64,000 nucleotides of DNA from Winogradskyella jejuensis (GCF_900129745.1 NZ_FQWS01000003.1:25488-89487); one strand, 5' to 3'; positions 47,454 to 55,990 are shown, counted from the first letter of the stretch. Notes: generated by a model not told the origin, from the sequence alone. Numbers and translations: made by a program.

Positions 47454-48226
47454 TCTACTTCACCTTTAAAAACCTGAGTTGCGGGTCCAATAAGCCAAAT
47501 ATTAGTATAGACTTCATTATTTTCCTTAAAAGTAATACTCAAATCTCCACCTTGGGTTTCTAATATCACTTTATTAGATGTCGTTTTTCCACTTTTATGC
47601 ATGGCTAAAGCTACAGCAGTTACACCCGTTCCACATGACAAAGTTTCGTCTTCCACGCCGCGCTCATAGGTTCTTACTGCAAATTTGTCTGAAGAAATTT
47701 GTTTAACAAAATTTACATTACTTCCTTCTTCATCATAAGGTTTACCATATCTAATTTTTGCGCCATTCGCCTTTACATCAAAATCTATTAAATTTTCAAC
47801 CAGTTCAACATGATGTGGAGAACCAGTATCTAAAAACTGATGATTCTCAAAAGTCTGAATAATAGACACATCTTGCATCTGCAATTTTACAACATCATCA
47901 TCTATTTCAGCTTTATGGACCCCATCTATGGCTTCAAAAGTAGTCTCATTTCCAATAACCCCAAGGAATTTTGCAAAAGCAACGATACAACGTCCGCCGT
48001 TACCACACATACTGCTTTCATTACCATCTGCATTAAAATATACCATCTTAAAATCTAGAGTAGCGTGTTTTTCCAAGAGGATAAGTCCGTCGGCACCAAT
48101 GCCAAAACGGCGGTTACACAATTTGGCAATATTTTTGCTGTTAGATTTATCGAATTCTAACGACCTATTATCTATAACAACAAAGTCATTGCCTGTGCCT
48201 TGATATTTGTAAAAATGTCCTTTCAT
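47447..48226 (-). CDS. dapF: diaminopimelate epimerase
   Basis: The enzyme converts LL- to meso-diaminopimelate for peptidoglycan and lysine. From the ATG at 48226 it has 259 residues and begins HFYKYQGTGNDFVVIDNR. The two catalytic cysteines are in SSMCGNGGRC and LSCGTGVTAVALA. An ATG 7 codons upstream is possible, but the chosen start fits the family. It heads the dapF-acetyltransferase-mltG-DUF2279 operon and pairs with dapA at 29347. Confidence 0.96.
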   Translation of the reverse strand: MKGHFYKYQGTGNDFVVIDNRSLEFDKSNSKNIAKLCNRRFGIGADGLILLEKHATLDFKMVYFNADGNESSMCGNGGRCIVAFAKFLGVIGNETTFEAIDGVHKAEIDDDVVKLQMQDVSIIQTFENHQFLDTGSPHHVELVENLIDFDVKANGAKIRYGKPYDEEGSNVNFVKQISSDKFAVRTYERGVEDETLSCGTGVTAVALAMHKSGKTTSNKVILETQGGDLSITFKENNEVYTNIWLIGPATQVFKGEVEW

Positions 48227-48351
48227 AATGATGGACAAATATAACAATAAAACGCCTTAAACTGCGGTGTTAAATCGTCGTTAAAGTTGAATTTGAAATT
48301 CAATAATTAAATAATTTTAAACGTTAAATAGTAAACTTAAAACTGAAAAGA

Positions 48352-49770
48352 ATGAAGAAGATTTTGACATTAGTATGCGTTTCGGCATTAGGTGGTCTAC
48401 TAACCTTAGGAGGCTATAAACTATTTGTTGAAAAAGAGCAAACACAAGTTGTTGAAAATAGCAACACATCACAACTACCAATCTACGTACCAACCTCTAA
48501 TTCTAATACGTTATTAACCAATACGGAGCGTCCGGATTTAGTATCTGCAGCCAACAAAACTATTGATGCTGTTGTGCATGTTAAGAATACACAGATTAAT
48601 AGAGGTCCACAAACTTGGGGAGATATATTTAGTGGGCGTACCATAGAACGTAAACAATTGGCAGGCGCTGGCTCTGGAGTTATTATTTCACCAGATGGAT
48701 ATATCATTACCAATAATCATGTTATTAAAGGTGCTGCAGAGTTATCTGTAACACTTAATGACAATAGAACATTTATGGCTGAGTTAATAGGTACTGACCC
48801 AAAGAATGACATTGCACTTTTAAAAATTGAAACTGATGACCAATTGCCTGTAGTACTGTTTGGTGACTCAGACGCAACCCAAATTGGCGAATGGGTTCTT
48901 GCTGTAGGTAACCCGTTTAATCTTACCTCTACAGTTACGGCTGGTATTATTAGTGCAAAATCTAGAGACCTTTCTGGAGGGCAATCCTTTATACAAACAG
49001 ATGCCGCTGTAAATCCAGGAAACTCAGGTGGTGCTTTAGTAAATGTTAATGGAGAGTTAGTTGGTATTAATACCGCTATAACCTCGCAAACAGGTTCTTA
49101 TGTCGGTTACTCTTTTGCTGTACCAAGTAATATTGCTCGAAAAATCGTAGAAGATATTATGGAGTTTGGTGATGTACAAGACGGTATTCTTGGAGTTACA
49201 GGACTAGCTTTAAACAGTGAGGCGGCTGAAGAGTTAGACGTTGATATTACAGAAGGTTTTTATGTTAGCGGAATTGAAAATAAATCTGGTGCTGATTTGG
49301 CCGGAATCTCAAAAGGAGATATTATAAGAAAACTCGATAATGTAGAGATTAATAAATTTTCTGACTTAAGTGGATACTTAAAGACCAAAAGCCCAAATGA
49401 CGTTGTTAATGTTGAAGTTTTAAGAGACGGAAATATAAAAACCATTCCTGTTACACTTACTAAAAGAGAAGATCTTTATGTTGAGTTTATGGATATGCAG
49501 TTTAGAGATATTCCAGAAAGAGCTAAAAAGGAATATCCGCAACTTTCCGAAGGTGGTGCTTTAATCTTAGAAAATAAAAATGCGTGGCTATATAATAAAG
49601 TAGGTCTCAGAAGAAACTATGTTATAACTGCAATTAACGATATAGAAATTAAAAGTGTAGACGATATAAACAATCTGAAGAAAGAATACGGTGAAGATTT
49701 TACCAAATATCTTAATAAACTTGAATATTTAGATGGAAATCTGAAACGAAAAGAAATAATTTTCAGATAA
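48352..49770 (+). CDS. HtrA/Deg-family serine protease with PDZ domains
   Basis: The 472-residue periplasmic protease has an N-terminal signal or membrane anchor (about 4-24) and a trypsin-like domain with the triad in TNNHVIKGA (His), KNDIALLKI (Asp) and NPGNSGGALV (Ser). The first PDZ domain is about residues 280-370; a second, more diverged one covers the last ~90. Such DegP/DegQ proteins degrade or refold damaged envelope proteins. It is a single gene with its own terminator. Confidence 0.95.
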   Translation: MKKILTLVCVSALGGLLTLGGYKLFVEKEQTQVVENSNTSQLPIYVPTSNSNTLLTNTERPDLVSAANKTIDAVVHVKNTQINRGPQTWGDIFSGRTIERKQLAGAGSGVIISPDGYIITNNHVIKGAAELSVTLNDNRTFMAELIGTDPKNDIALLKIETDDQLPVVLFGDSDATQIGEWVLAVGNPFNLTSTVTAGIISAKSRDLSGGQSFIQTDAAVNPGNSGGALVNVNGELVGINTAITSQTGSYVGYSFAVPSNIARKIVEDIMEFGDVQDGILGVTGLALNSEAAEELDVDITEGFYVSGIENKSGADLAGISKGDIIRKLDNVEINKFSDLSGYLKTKSPNDVVNVEVLRDGNIKTIPVTLTKREDLYVEFMDMQFRDIPERAKKEYPQLSEGGALILENKNAWLYNKVGLRRNYVITAINDIEIKSVDDINNLKKEYGEDFTKYLNKLEYLDGNLKRKEIIFR

Positions 49771-49795
49771 ATTACACCAAAATATCAGTAAAATT

Positions 49796-49829
49796 AACCC
49801 TTCGAGATTACAAATTTTGAAGGGTTTTT
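49796..49829 (+). terminator. intrinsic terminator after the HtrA gene
   Basis: AACCCTTC (49796-49803) pairs perfectly with GAAGGGTT (49819-49826) over a 15-base loop, followed by a T-run. It lies 25 bases after the stop. Confidence 0.82.
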
Positions 49830-49869
49830 ATTTTTATAAAAATACGCTACGAAAACGTTTGAAATATAG

Positions 49870-49877
49870 TATTTTTG
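49870..49877 (+). promoter_or_regulatory. putative -7 element for gap (TATTTTTG)
   Basis: TATTTTTG matches TAnnTTTG and lies 70 bases upstream of the GAPDH start, leaving a long leader. A clear -33 box was not found. Confidence 0.45.
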
Positions 49878-49947
49878 CCGAAAATTTTGAAAGCCGTACT
49901 AACAAACCAAAAGCTTTCAGACGAACTAAAACAAAACACACAACACA

Positions 49948-51396
49948 ATGCCTTTTAACGACACTTACGAAAATGAATTAGCCTTTCAAGCGGATAGACG
50001 CCGTGCAACAGTAGAATTCATTAAAATTCTAAATGATTTATGGTACGATAAATCAATCGAACTTGTTCTTTTTAGAAATTCTCTAATCGACAGAACGGTA
50101 AGCGATATTATTAACTTACATGAGTACGCTGGCGAGTTTGTTCAAAAACCAATTTCTATTTTCGATTCTGTAGAGATTGCAAAAGCCATTCATCAACTAG
50201 ACTTACCTCCTGCAAAACTAGATATTGGTAAGTTAACTTATGAGTACCATTTAGAAGATGAAAAATTTAGCAATGCATTAAGTTTTGTTGCTGAAAAACT
50301 TAGAGGTGCCGAAAATAATAATGGTATAGAACCAAAAGATATTATCCTTTATGGTTTTGGTCGTATTGGTCGTTTAGTCGCGAGAGAATTGATGACTAAA
50401 ACAGGCAAAGGAAGTCAGATGCGCTTAAGAGCCATTGTTACTCGTGGTGCTATTGATGCTACCGTTTTAGAAAAAAGAGCCTCATTATTAAAGAACGATT
50501 CTGTTCATGGTGATTTTTCTGGCACTGTAACTATTGACGCTAAAAACGAAGCATTGATTATTAACGGCACAACTGTAAATGTCATTTCGGCAAATGCTCC
50601 AGATGATATCGACTATACTAAATATGGTATCAGTAATGCTTTAGTTATTGACAATACAGGTGCGTTTAGAGATAAAGAAGCACTAAGCAGACATCTAAAA
50701 GCTAAAGGTGTAGATAAAGTTTTATTAACGGCTCCAGGAAAAGGAATTCCAAATATTGTTCATGGTGTTAACCACCTAGAAAACAATCCTGATAAAGTGA
50801 AAATTTTCTCTGCGGCTTCTTGTACAACAAATGCTATAACTCCAATCCTTAAAGCTGTTGAAGATTCTTATGGTGTAAAATCTGGACATTTAGAAACTAT
50901 ACATGCATACACTAACGACCAAAACTTGGTAGATAATTATCATCATAAATACAGAAGAGGTCGTGCAGCGGGATTAAATATGGTAATTACAGAAACAGGT
51001 GCTGGAAAAGCAGTAAGTAAAGCACTTCCTGCTTTAGAAGGAAAACTAACCTCAAATGCTATTAGAGTTCCTGTACCAAATGGTTCTTTAGCAATTTTGA
51101 ATTTAGAACTTGAGCGTGAAACTTCTGTTGAAGCAATGAACGCTATAATGAAAAAATATGCACTTGAAGGTGATTTGGTTGAGCAAATTAAATACGAAAT
51201 GAGTGACGAGCTTGTGTCTAGCGATATCGTTGGAAGTTCAGCACCTTCAATCTATGACAGTAAAGCGACGATTGTTAGAGAAGATGGCAAAAATGCCGTG
51301 TTATACATCTGGTATGATAATGAGTATGGTTACAGTCATCAAGTCATTCGTTTAGCAAAATACATATCTAAAGTAAGACGTTATACTTATTATTAA
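49948..51396 (+). CDS. gap: glyceraldehyde-3-phosphate dehydrogenase, long form
   Basis: The 482-residue enzyme is about 140 residues longer than the usual 335. The core Rossmann fold begins at GFGRIGRLVARELM (about residue 131), the catalytic cysteine is in SAASCTTNAITPILK and the conserved His in LETIHAYTNDQN. The N-terminal extension (about 1-125) is helical and not recognised as a separate enzyme; the same extension occurs in other Bacteroidota GAPDHs. It acts in glycolysis or gluconeogenesis. It is a single gene with a terminator. Confidence 0.95.
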   Translation: MPFNDTYENELAFQADRRRATVEFIKILNDLWYDKSIELVLFRNSLIDRTVSDIINLHEYAGEFVQKPISIFDSVEIAKAIHQLDLPPAKLDIGKLTYEYHLEDEKFSNALSFVAEKLRGAENNNGIEPKDIILYGFGRIGRLVARELMTKTGKGSQMRLRAIVTRGAIDATVLEKRASLLKNDSVHGDFSGTVTIDAKNEALIINGTTVNVISANAPDDIDYTKYGISNALVIDNTGAFRDKEALSRHLKAKGVDKVLLTAPGKGIPNIVHGVNHLENNPDKVKIFSAASCTTNAITPILKAVEDSYGVKSGHLETIHAYTNDQNLVDNYHHKYRRGRAAGLNMVITETGAGKAVSKALPALEGKLTSNAIRVPVPNGSLAILNLELERETSVEAMNAIMKKYALEGDLVEQIKYEMSDELVSSDIVGSSAPSIYDSKATIVREDGKNAVLYIWYDNEYGYSHQVIRLAKYISKVRRYTYY

Positions 51397-51432
51397 TAGT
51401 GTAATCCAAAATAACGTTTTAAAACGTATATC

Positions 51433-51467
51433 AATAGCCTTGCAAATTTGTGAGGCTATTTGTTTAT
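51433..51467 (+). terminator. intrinsic terminator after gap
   Basis: AATAGCCT (51433-51440) pairs with AGGCTATT (51453-51460) over a 12-base loop, followed by a T-rich stretch. It lies 37 bases after the gap stop. Confidence 0.72.
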
Positions 51468-51530
51468 ATAAATACATAATACTGTTAAAATTCCTATCTT
51501 GTGGAAGTCTTAAACCTAACCGTAATTAAA

Positions 51531-52148
51531 ATGAAATACTTAACCAAAACGCTACTCCTATTTTCTTTTATCTTTTTCCAATTTTTAAATGCTCAAGTAG
51601 CTACAAACGAAGAGACTGAACTCAAACGTAACGAGGGGTCAGTTGACGACCAGTTTGAATACGTGATATCAAAATCTTACACCTATCGCGGTAATGGAAA
51701 GGTTTACAAAAACGTACAGTACCATTGGCTAACAGAACTTAAGGCAAGTGTTGCTGATACTTTAAAACAAAAAAATAAAGTTATTACAGACACCAAAGTT
51801 ATTGTTGAACAGCAAGCTAAAGAAATTGAGAACTTAAAAGGTAGCTTATCTAATACGCAAACTGAATTGACAAACACAAATGCTGAAAAAGACAGCATGT
51901 CTTTATTTGGTATTCAAATGAGTAAAAGTGGTTACAATATTTTATTATGGAGCATCATTGCGGGACTTTTAGCACTAACGTTACTGTTTATTGTTCGCTT
52001 TAAAGGCAGTAATTCTGCTACAAAAGAAGCCAAGCAAAAATTAGAGGAAGTTGAGACTGAATTTGAAGAACACCGACGTGTAGCTCTAGAACGCGAGCAA
52101 AAAGTAAGACGACAACTTCAGGACGAAATCAATAAGAATAAGGCGTAA
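51531..52148 (+). CDS. exported coiled-coil membrane protein, unknown
   Basis: From the ATG at 51531 the product has 205 residues: a signal peptide (to about 21, FFQFLNAQ), a short mature region (YVISKSYTYRGNGKVYKNV) and a long heptad-like helix (about 64-108). One membrane segment (about 124-145) and a second charged coiled coil (about 155-205) follow. Relatives are, as I remember, sometimes labelled tRNA methyltransferase in databases, but nothing here supports that; the true trmD is at 55218. The function is unknown. Confidence 0.7.
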   Translation: MKYLTKTLLLFSFIFFQFLNAQVATNEETELKRNEGSVDDQFEYVISKSYTYRGNGKVYKNVQYHWLTELKASVADTLKQKNKVITDTKVIVEQQAKEIENLKGSLSNTQTELTNTNAEKDSMSLFGIQMSKSGYNILLWSIIAGLLALTLLFIVRFKGSNSATKEAKQKLEEVETEFEEHRRVALEREQKVRRQLQDEINKNKA

Positions 52149-52172
52149 TAGCCTACAAAAATTATAAATAAC

Positions 52173-52212
52173 AATCCGTAATTTGATTTCATATCATTTA
52201 CGGATTTTTTTT
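52173..52212 (+). terminator. intrinsic terminator after the coiled-coil gene
   Basis: AATCCGTAA (52173-52181) pairs perfectly with TTACGGATT (52198-52206), followed by a run of eight T counting the stem end. It is 24 bases after the stop. Confidence 0.85.
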
Positions 52213-52255
52213 ATCTAAATATAATCTGCATTTCTTTTAGTCTAAAAATAAAGAA

Positions 52256-52873
52256 TCACTGTAATTGTTTAATTCTCCATTCTATAAAAATTATATTAGG
52301 CACCCAACACAAAAAAGAGAGGTAAGAATAAAAATCACTAAACGGAAGATTCATAGCGGTTGCTAAACCTAAATATATTCTAAAAGTCACAAAGGCAAAA
52401 CAAAAGGCATAGCTACGCATCATCCAAACACGATGAAGCTTAATATTACCTTTACGTATTGTAATGTATGCAACAGTTGTAGTTAATAACCAACCTAAAG
52501 CTAAACCAACAAAGCCAGCCTTAGAATACCAAGCTCCTGTAGCATAAAATCCTACAACAAGTCCAGCTAAGCCACTAGGGATTACTGAAGCAACATATAT
52601 TTTTCCTAGCATACGATGAAGGCTCAATCTTTTAAGACGTAGTTTCTCAAAAAACTGGGTACTACCTGACAATATAGCTACAGCTCCAAAACCAATATGA
52701 ACCATAAACAAAGGAATATACCAAGAGCTCTGCAAAAGTACCTCTGGTTTACTAGAGAAAAGACCTCTAGAAGAAGGCATAAAAGCAAAGATTGCAGGAT
52801 ATAGACCAGTTAATATAGCTAACAAAGCCATAATCACAAGACCAACTCGAATCCTTTTTGATGTGTTTGCCAT
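52256..52873 (-). CDS. DUF2306 family membrane protein
   Basis: The 205-residue protein has about six hydrophobic helices and the DUF2306 pattern: HIGFGAVAILSGSTQFFEKLR, LHRMLGKIYV and KLHRVWMMRSYAFCFAFVTFR with its conserved histidines. These histidine-containing helices suggest metal or heme contact, but the function is unknown. It is an inner-membrane protein and a single gene. Confidence 0.88.
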   Translation of the reverse strand: MANTSKRIRVGLVIMALLAILTGLYPAIFAFMPSSRGLFSSKPEVLLQSSWYIPLFMVHIGFGAVAILSGSTQFFEKLRLKRLSLHRMLGKIYVASVIPSGLAGLVVGFYATGAWYSKAGFVGLALGWLLTTTVAYITIRKGNIKLHRVWMMRSYAFCFAFVTFRIYLGLATAMNLPFSDFYSYLSFLCWVPNIIFIEWRIKQLQ

Positions 52874-53046
52874 ATGCTACTAGGTGAATTATTGAATTAA
52901 TATTTTGATGATAATTTAAACGCTAAAACTAAGATTTACTCTTTAATAATTTATCTTCTTCATGTATCAAAAACCATTTAAAAACTGAAAATCAAACAAT
53001 TAGCTGCTTTTTAGTATATTGTAATATGGATTTTTAATTAGTAATT

Positions 53047-54015
53047 ATGACTAAAAATATAAAAGCTCTTAGTTTAAAGTTTTCAAGATACTTATTATTA
53101 ACTACTGTTTTGTTGTTTTCCTGTGATGATGATGACGATACTATTTCCATAGGTCTTCTAGCAGAACATCGCGGTATATACATCAATGATTTTTATACTG
53201 CTGGTATTCTAGGAAACAGCGCACTCGAGGATGATTTGTTGGCTTGGGTAGACGTTAACGATTTTACAGATATATATCTATATAATATTGGATCCGCTCT
53301 TGGAGATGGACTAGACAATGATTTGCGCACTTTTGTAGACAAAGCCCATAACCAGATACCATACTTAAGAGTATCTTTTGTCTCTGCGGGTTTTGGTGAT
53401 TCTTTTACAGAAATCGAAGGCTATCACGACGGGCGTAAAGACAATAGACCCGATGGTATAGTGAGCGAAATTGAATTCTGGAACGGCAGTATGAATTTTG
53501 CTGATAACTATGCACCTTGGATTGATAAAGTCAATGATTTAAAATTTACGCCGCCACCTGGTGAAACGACGCCACTTAATGCAGGTGTTACTCGTCAATT
53601 TTATATTGGTAAGATTAAAGACCCAGGATTACCACCAAGTCTAGCTATAGCTAAAGAATTAGTGATGCATCATGATGAAATTTTCTTAACCAATTACCAT
53701 AATGACGCATGGTTACTATCTAGCTCTACATTAGAAAACTCTATAGTTAATAAGCTGAATTTGTTAGCGCAAGCTGGAATGGAACTTAACAAAGAAGTAA
53801 ATATTGTTATTCTATTCAATGTGTTTCAATCCTCTCCCTCACCAGAAATTTGGGATTACTTTTCAACAACTGGTATGGATAACGAATTTGAAGATGCATT
53901 TGTAGAATGGAGCAACGAGTATGACACTAGTGCAGATATTATAAATAAAGAATTCTTAAATATTAAGGGTTTTGGCATCTATAGATATAGTGACGCCTTA
54001 AATGCAAGACCTTAA
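53047..54015 (+). CDS. hypothetical lipoprotein, possibly TIM-barrel
   Basis: The 322-residue lipoprotein has a membrane signal ending LLFSCDDDDD (lipobox cysteine followed by five acidic residues). Acidic residues right after the lipid cysteine are, in Bacteroidota, typical of surface export. I do not recognise the family. The body alternates strand- and helix-like segments (FTDIYLYNIGSAL; IPYLRVSFVSAG; GIVSEIEFWNG; KEVNIVILFNVF), which may be a TIM barrel, and SEIEFWN is loosely like the acidic motif of glycoside hydrolase family 18. That is a guess. It lies in the accessory region and ends 60 bases before the first attC-like site. Confidence 0.7.
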   Translation: MTKNIKALSLKFSRYLLLTTVLLFSCDDDDDTISIGLLAEHRGIYINDFYTAGILGNSALEDDLLAWVDVNDFTDIYLYNIGSALGDGLDNDLRTFVDKAHNQIPYLRVSFVSAGFGDSFTEIEGYHDGRKDNRPDGIVSEIEFWNGSMNFADNYAPWIDKVNDLKFTPPPGETTPLNAGVTRQFYIGKIKDPGLPPSLAIAKELVMHHDEIFLTNYHNDAWLLSSSTLENSIVNKLNLLAQAGMELNKEVNIVILFNVFQSSPSPEIWDYFSTTGMDNEFEDAFVEWSNEYDTSADIINKEFLNIKGFGIYRYSDALNARP

Positions 54016-54075
54016 ACAAGGTACTTTTTGTATTAATAATATAGGTTGACATTGTAGCTATTTTCAACTAACTTC

Positions 54076-54126
54076 GTTTAACAATCGATATAATTCATTA
54101 TTAGCGAACCATATCTTTAAGTTGGC
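54076..54126 (+). repeat. attC-like site, upstream copy (split by the cassette)
   Basis: The site reads GTTTAAC (54076-54082), a 4-base spacer, GATAT (54087-54091), a 19-base loop starting AATTCATT, ATATC (54111-54115), TTTAA, then GTTGGC (54121-54126). Stem GATAT/ATATC is perfect, and the outer AAC/GTT pair mimics integron R boxes. GTTTAAC is the exact reverse complement of GTTAAAC at 55157-55163, so the two halves would form a 52-base attC-like site if the DNA between were removed. Confidence 0.55.
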
Positions 54127-55157
54127 GCTCATAACAGCAAAATCCTGCAAATTTTAATAAAAATGGAATTATCAATTGAAAAAGAGGAATTGCTTAATCA
54201 AATAATAGCTGATTTAAGAAGAATTGAAAATATAGAAGCTGTAGTTTTAGGAGGTTCTTATTCTACAGGCAATGCAACAGAAAAATCTGATATAGATATT
54301 GGTCTTTATTATTCTGAAAATGCACCTTTCAATATAGATTCTATAAAGCAAATCGCAAATAAATATTCAATTCACAAACCCACGGTTACAAATTTTTATG
54401 ATTGGGGAAAATGGGTCAATGGCGGAGCTTGGATAGAAACCAAATATGGTAAATTAGATTTTATCTACAAGAATATTGAACAATTAATAGCTACAATTAG
54501 CGATTCGAAAAATGGGAAATGGGAAAATGACTTTGAGCAAAAACCACCTTATGGCTTTTCTTCGATTACATATTTGGCAGAGACAAAAAATTGCATAGTA
54601 CTTTATGACAAAAGTGGAATTTTGAAAAGCCTTAAAGAAAAAGTGGAGGTATATCCAAATAAATTAAAAAAAACGATAATAACGGAATCTATAAGGTCTG
54701 TTGAGTTTACAATTTCACACGCAGAATTGTTCTTTAATGAAAACAATATGTATCACACAACAGGTTGTTTAACAAGAGCCATTAAAAGTATTTTAAATAT
54801 AATCTTTGCAATTAATGAGACCTATCCAATTAATGATAAATCAGCAATTAAGACTATTCAAATGAAAGAAAAATGTCCGAAAAATCTAAATTTAAAAATA
54901 AACAATATTCTTTCTTTGAAAATAGGAGAAGGAATGCAAAATATTCAATATTTAAAAGAACTTTTTAAGGAAACCATTAGTTTTCTTGAATAATAATAAT
55001 AATAATAACATTAAGAGTATAATTACGAAGAGCCAACACCGTGTATAATTCATTGCTAGTACTAGCCTATTTGGAAATTCCTTCGGAATTTCCTCTGGTT
55101 CGTTTTAGTTTACTAATTTAGTTGCTGAAACACGCAACGAAATCATACACAAAACCG
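54122..55157 (+). mobile_element. candidate gene cassette (integron-like), 1036 bp
   Basis: The proposed cassette begins at TTGGC after G54121 and ends at G55157. It holds one ORF (54163-54993) reading toward the downstream hairpin site, with 41 bases before the ATG and 37 bases from the stop to the site. This is the classic layout of an integron cassette. The cassette start GTTGGC and the left box of its own site GCCAAC (55032-55037) are exact reverse complements, as expected for a cassette that circularises. No integrase or second cassette is certain in the window. Confidence 0.5.
54163..54993 (+). CDS. nucleotidyltransferase-domain protein (possible aminoglycoside-type)
   Basis: The 276-residue protein has a Pol-beta-type nucleotidyltransferase motif GGSYSTGNATEKSDIDIG (Gly31-Ser32; metal-binding Asp43 and Asp45). 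A following region (WVNGGAWIETKYGKLDFIYK) carries a later Asp, and the C-terminal part is helical (SIRSVEFTISHAELFF). Proteins of this shape include aminoglycoside adenylyltransferases and DUF4037-like proteins; the substrate here is unknown. The gene ends in six tandem TAA triplets (54991-55008). It lies inside the proposed cassette and has no operon partner. Confidence 0.85.
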   Translation: MELSIEKEELLNQIIADLRRIENIEAVVLGGSYSTGNATEKSDIDIGLYYSENAPFNIDSIKQIANKYSIHKPTVTNFYDWGKWVNGGAWIETKYGKLDFIYKNIEQLIATISDSKNGKWENDFEQKPPYGFSSITYLAETKNCIVLYDKSGILKSLKEKVEVYPNKLKKTIITESIRSVEFTISHAELFFNENNMYHTTGCLTRAIKSILNIIFAINETYPINDKSAIKTIQMKEKCPKNLNLKINNILSLKIGEGMQNIQYLKELFKETISFLE

Positions 55158-55163
55158 TTAAAC
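55031..55163 (+). repeat. attC-like site, downstream copy (large structured inverted repeat)
   Basis: The site starts AGCCAAC (55031-55037), then a 3-base spacer, GTGTAT (55041-55046) and AATTCATTGC. It ends GCAACGAAATC, ATACAC (55145-55150), AAAACC and GTTAAAC (55157-55163). GTGTAT/ATACAC pairs perfectly, and AATTCATTGC pairs with GCAACGAAATC with one bulge. Inside are a 12-base palindrome GCTAGTACTAGC (55055-55066) and a perfect 9-bp hairpin, GGAAATTCC (55073-55081) with GGAATTTCC (55085-55093). It is AT-rich, has no ORF, and shares its plan and the AATTCATT core with the site at 54076. Confidence 0.65.
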
Positions 55164-55217
55164 GACAATCTCCAAAACCAATTTCCCAATTTCCAAGATT
55201 AATCGCATCTTTGCAAA

Positions 55218-55898
55218 ATGCGTATAGACATTATCACCGTTTTACCAGAACTATTAAAAAGTCCTTTTGAGGCCTCTATACTCAAACGTGCTATAAAAGC
55301 AGGCTTAGTAGAAGTGCATTTTCATAATCTTAGAGATTACACTACAGACAATTACAAATCTGTAGACGACTATCAGTTTGGTGGCGGTGCGGGGATGGTG
55401 ATGATGATAGAGCCTATTGATAAATGTATCACAGGTTTACAGGCTCAACGTAATTACGACGAGATTATTTATATGACACCAGATGGTGAGCGCCTTAATC
55501 AAAGTATAGCCAACCAAGTATCCTTAAAAGAAAACATTATTATTCTTTGTGGGCATTACAAAGGTGTAGACCAACGCGTTAGAGATAAGTTTATAACTCG
55601 AGAGATTTCTATTGGCGATTATGTGCTTTCTGGTGGAGAGCTAGGTGCTGCGGTACTTTGCGATGCGGTAATACGTTTAATTCCAGGTGTTTTAGGCAAC
55701 GAAACTTCTGCATTAACAGATAGCTTTCAAGATAATTTGCTAGCGCCTCCAATATACACAAGACCAAGAGAGTACGATGGCATGAAAGTCCCAGAAGTAC
55801 TATTCAGTGGTAATTTTGGCGAAATAGAAAAATGGCGTGAAGAGCAAGCTTACCAACGTACCAAAGAACGCCGACCAGACCTTCTTAATGACGATTAA
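55218..55898 (+). CDS. trmD: tRNA (guanine-N1)-methyltransferase
   Basis: The 226-residue SPOUT enzyme methylates G37 of tRNAs to prevent frameshifting. Motifs are [48 protein letters not shown] and the trefoil-knot SAM site [14 protein letters not shown], ending in RPDLL. It is followed by rplS, the classic pairing. Its start is just 55 bases after the attC-like site, so any insertion there sits directly in its upstream region. Confidence 0.97.
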   Translation: MRIDIITVLPELLKSPFEASILKRAIKAGLVEVHFHNLRDYTTDNYKSVDDYQFGGGAGMVMMIEPIDKCITGLQAQRNYDEIIYMTPDGERLNQSIANQVSLKENIIILCGHYKGVDQRVRDKFITREISIGDYVLSGGELGAAVLCDAVIRLIPGVLGNETSALTDSFQDNLLAPPIYTRPREYDGMKVPEVLFSGNFGEIEKWREEQAYQRTKERRPDLLNDD

Positions 55899-55990
55899 CG
55901 ATTGAAAAATATAAATCACACAATTAAACAAACAGCCTACTGCCTACTCAAAATTTATCACTTTTCATTATATACTTTACACTTTTTAAT

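Noticed and set aside
51531..52148. Annotation of the coiled-coil protein as a tRNA methyltransferase
   Set aside because: It has a signal peptide, one membrane helix and coiled coils, with no SAM-binding or SPOUT motif; the true trmD is at 55218.
53047..54015. Glycoside hydrolase family 18 call for the lipoprotein
   Set aside because: Only one short acidic motif is loosely similar and the DxxDxDxE pattern is absent; left as unknown.
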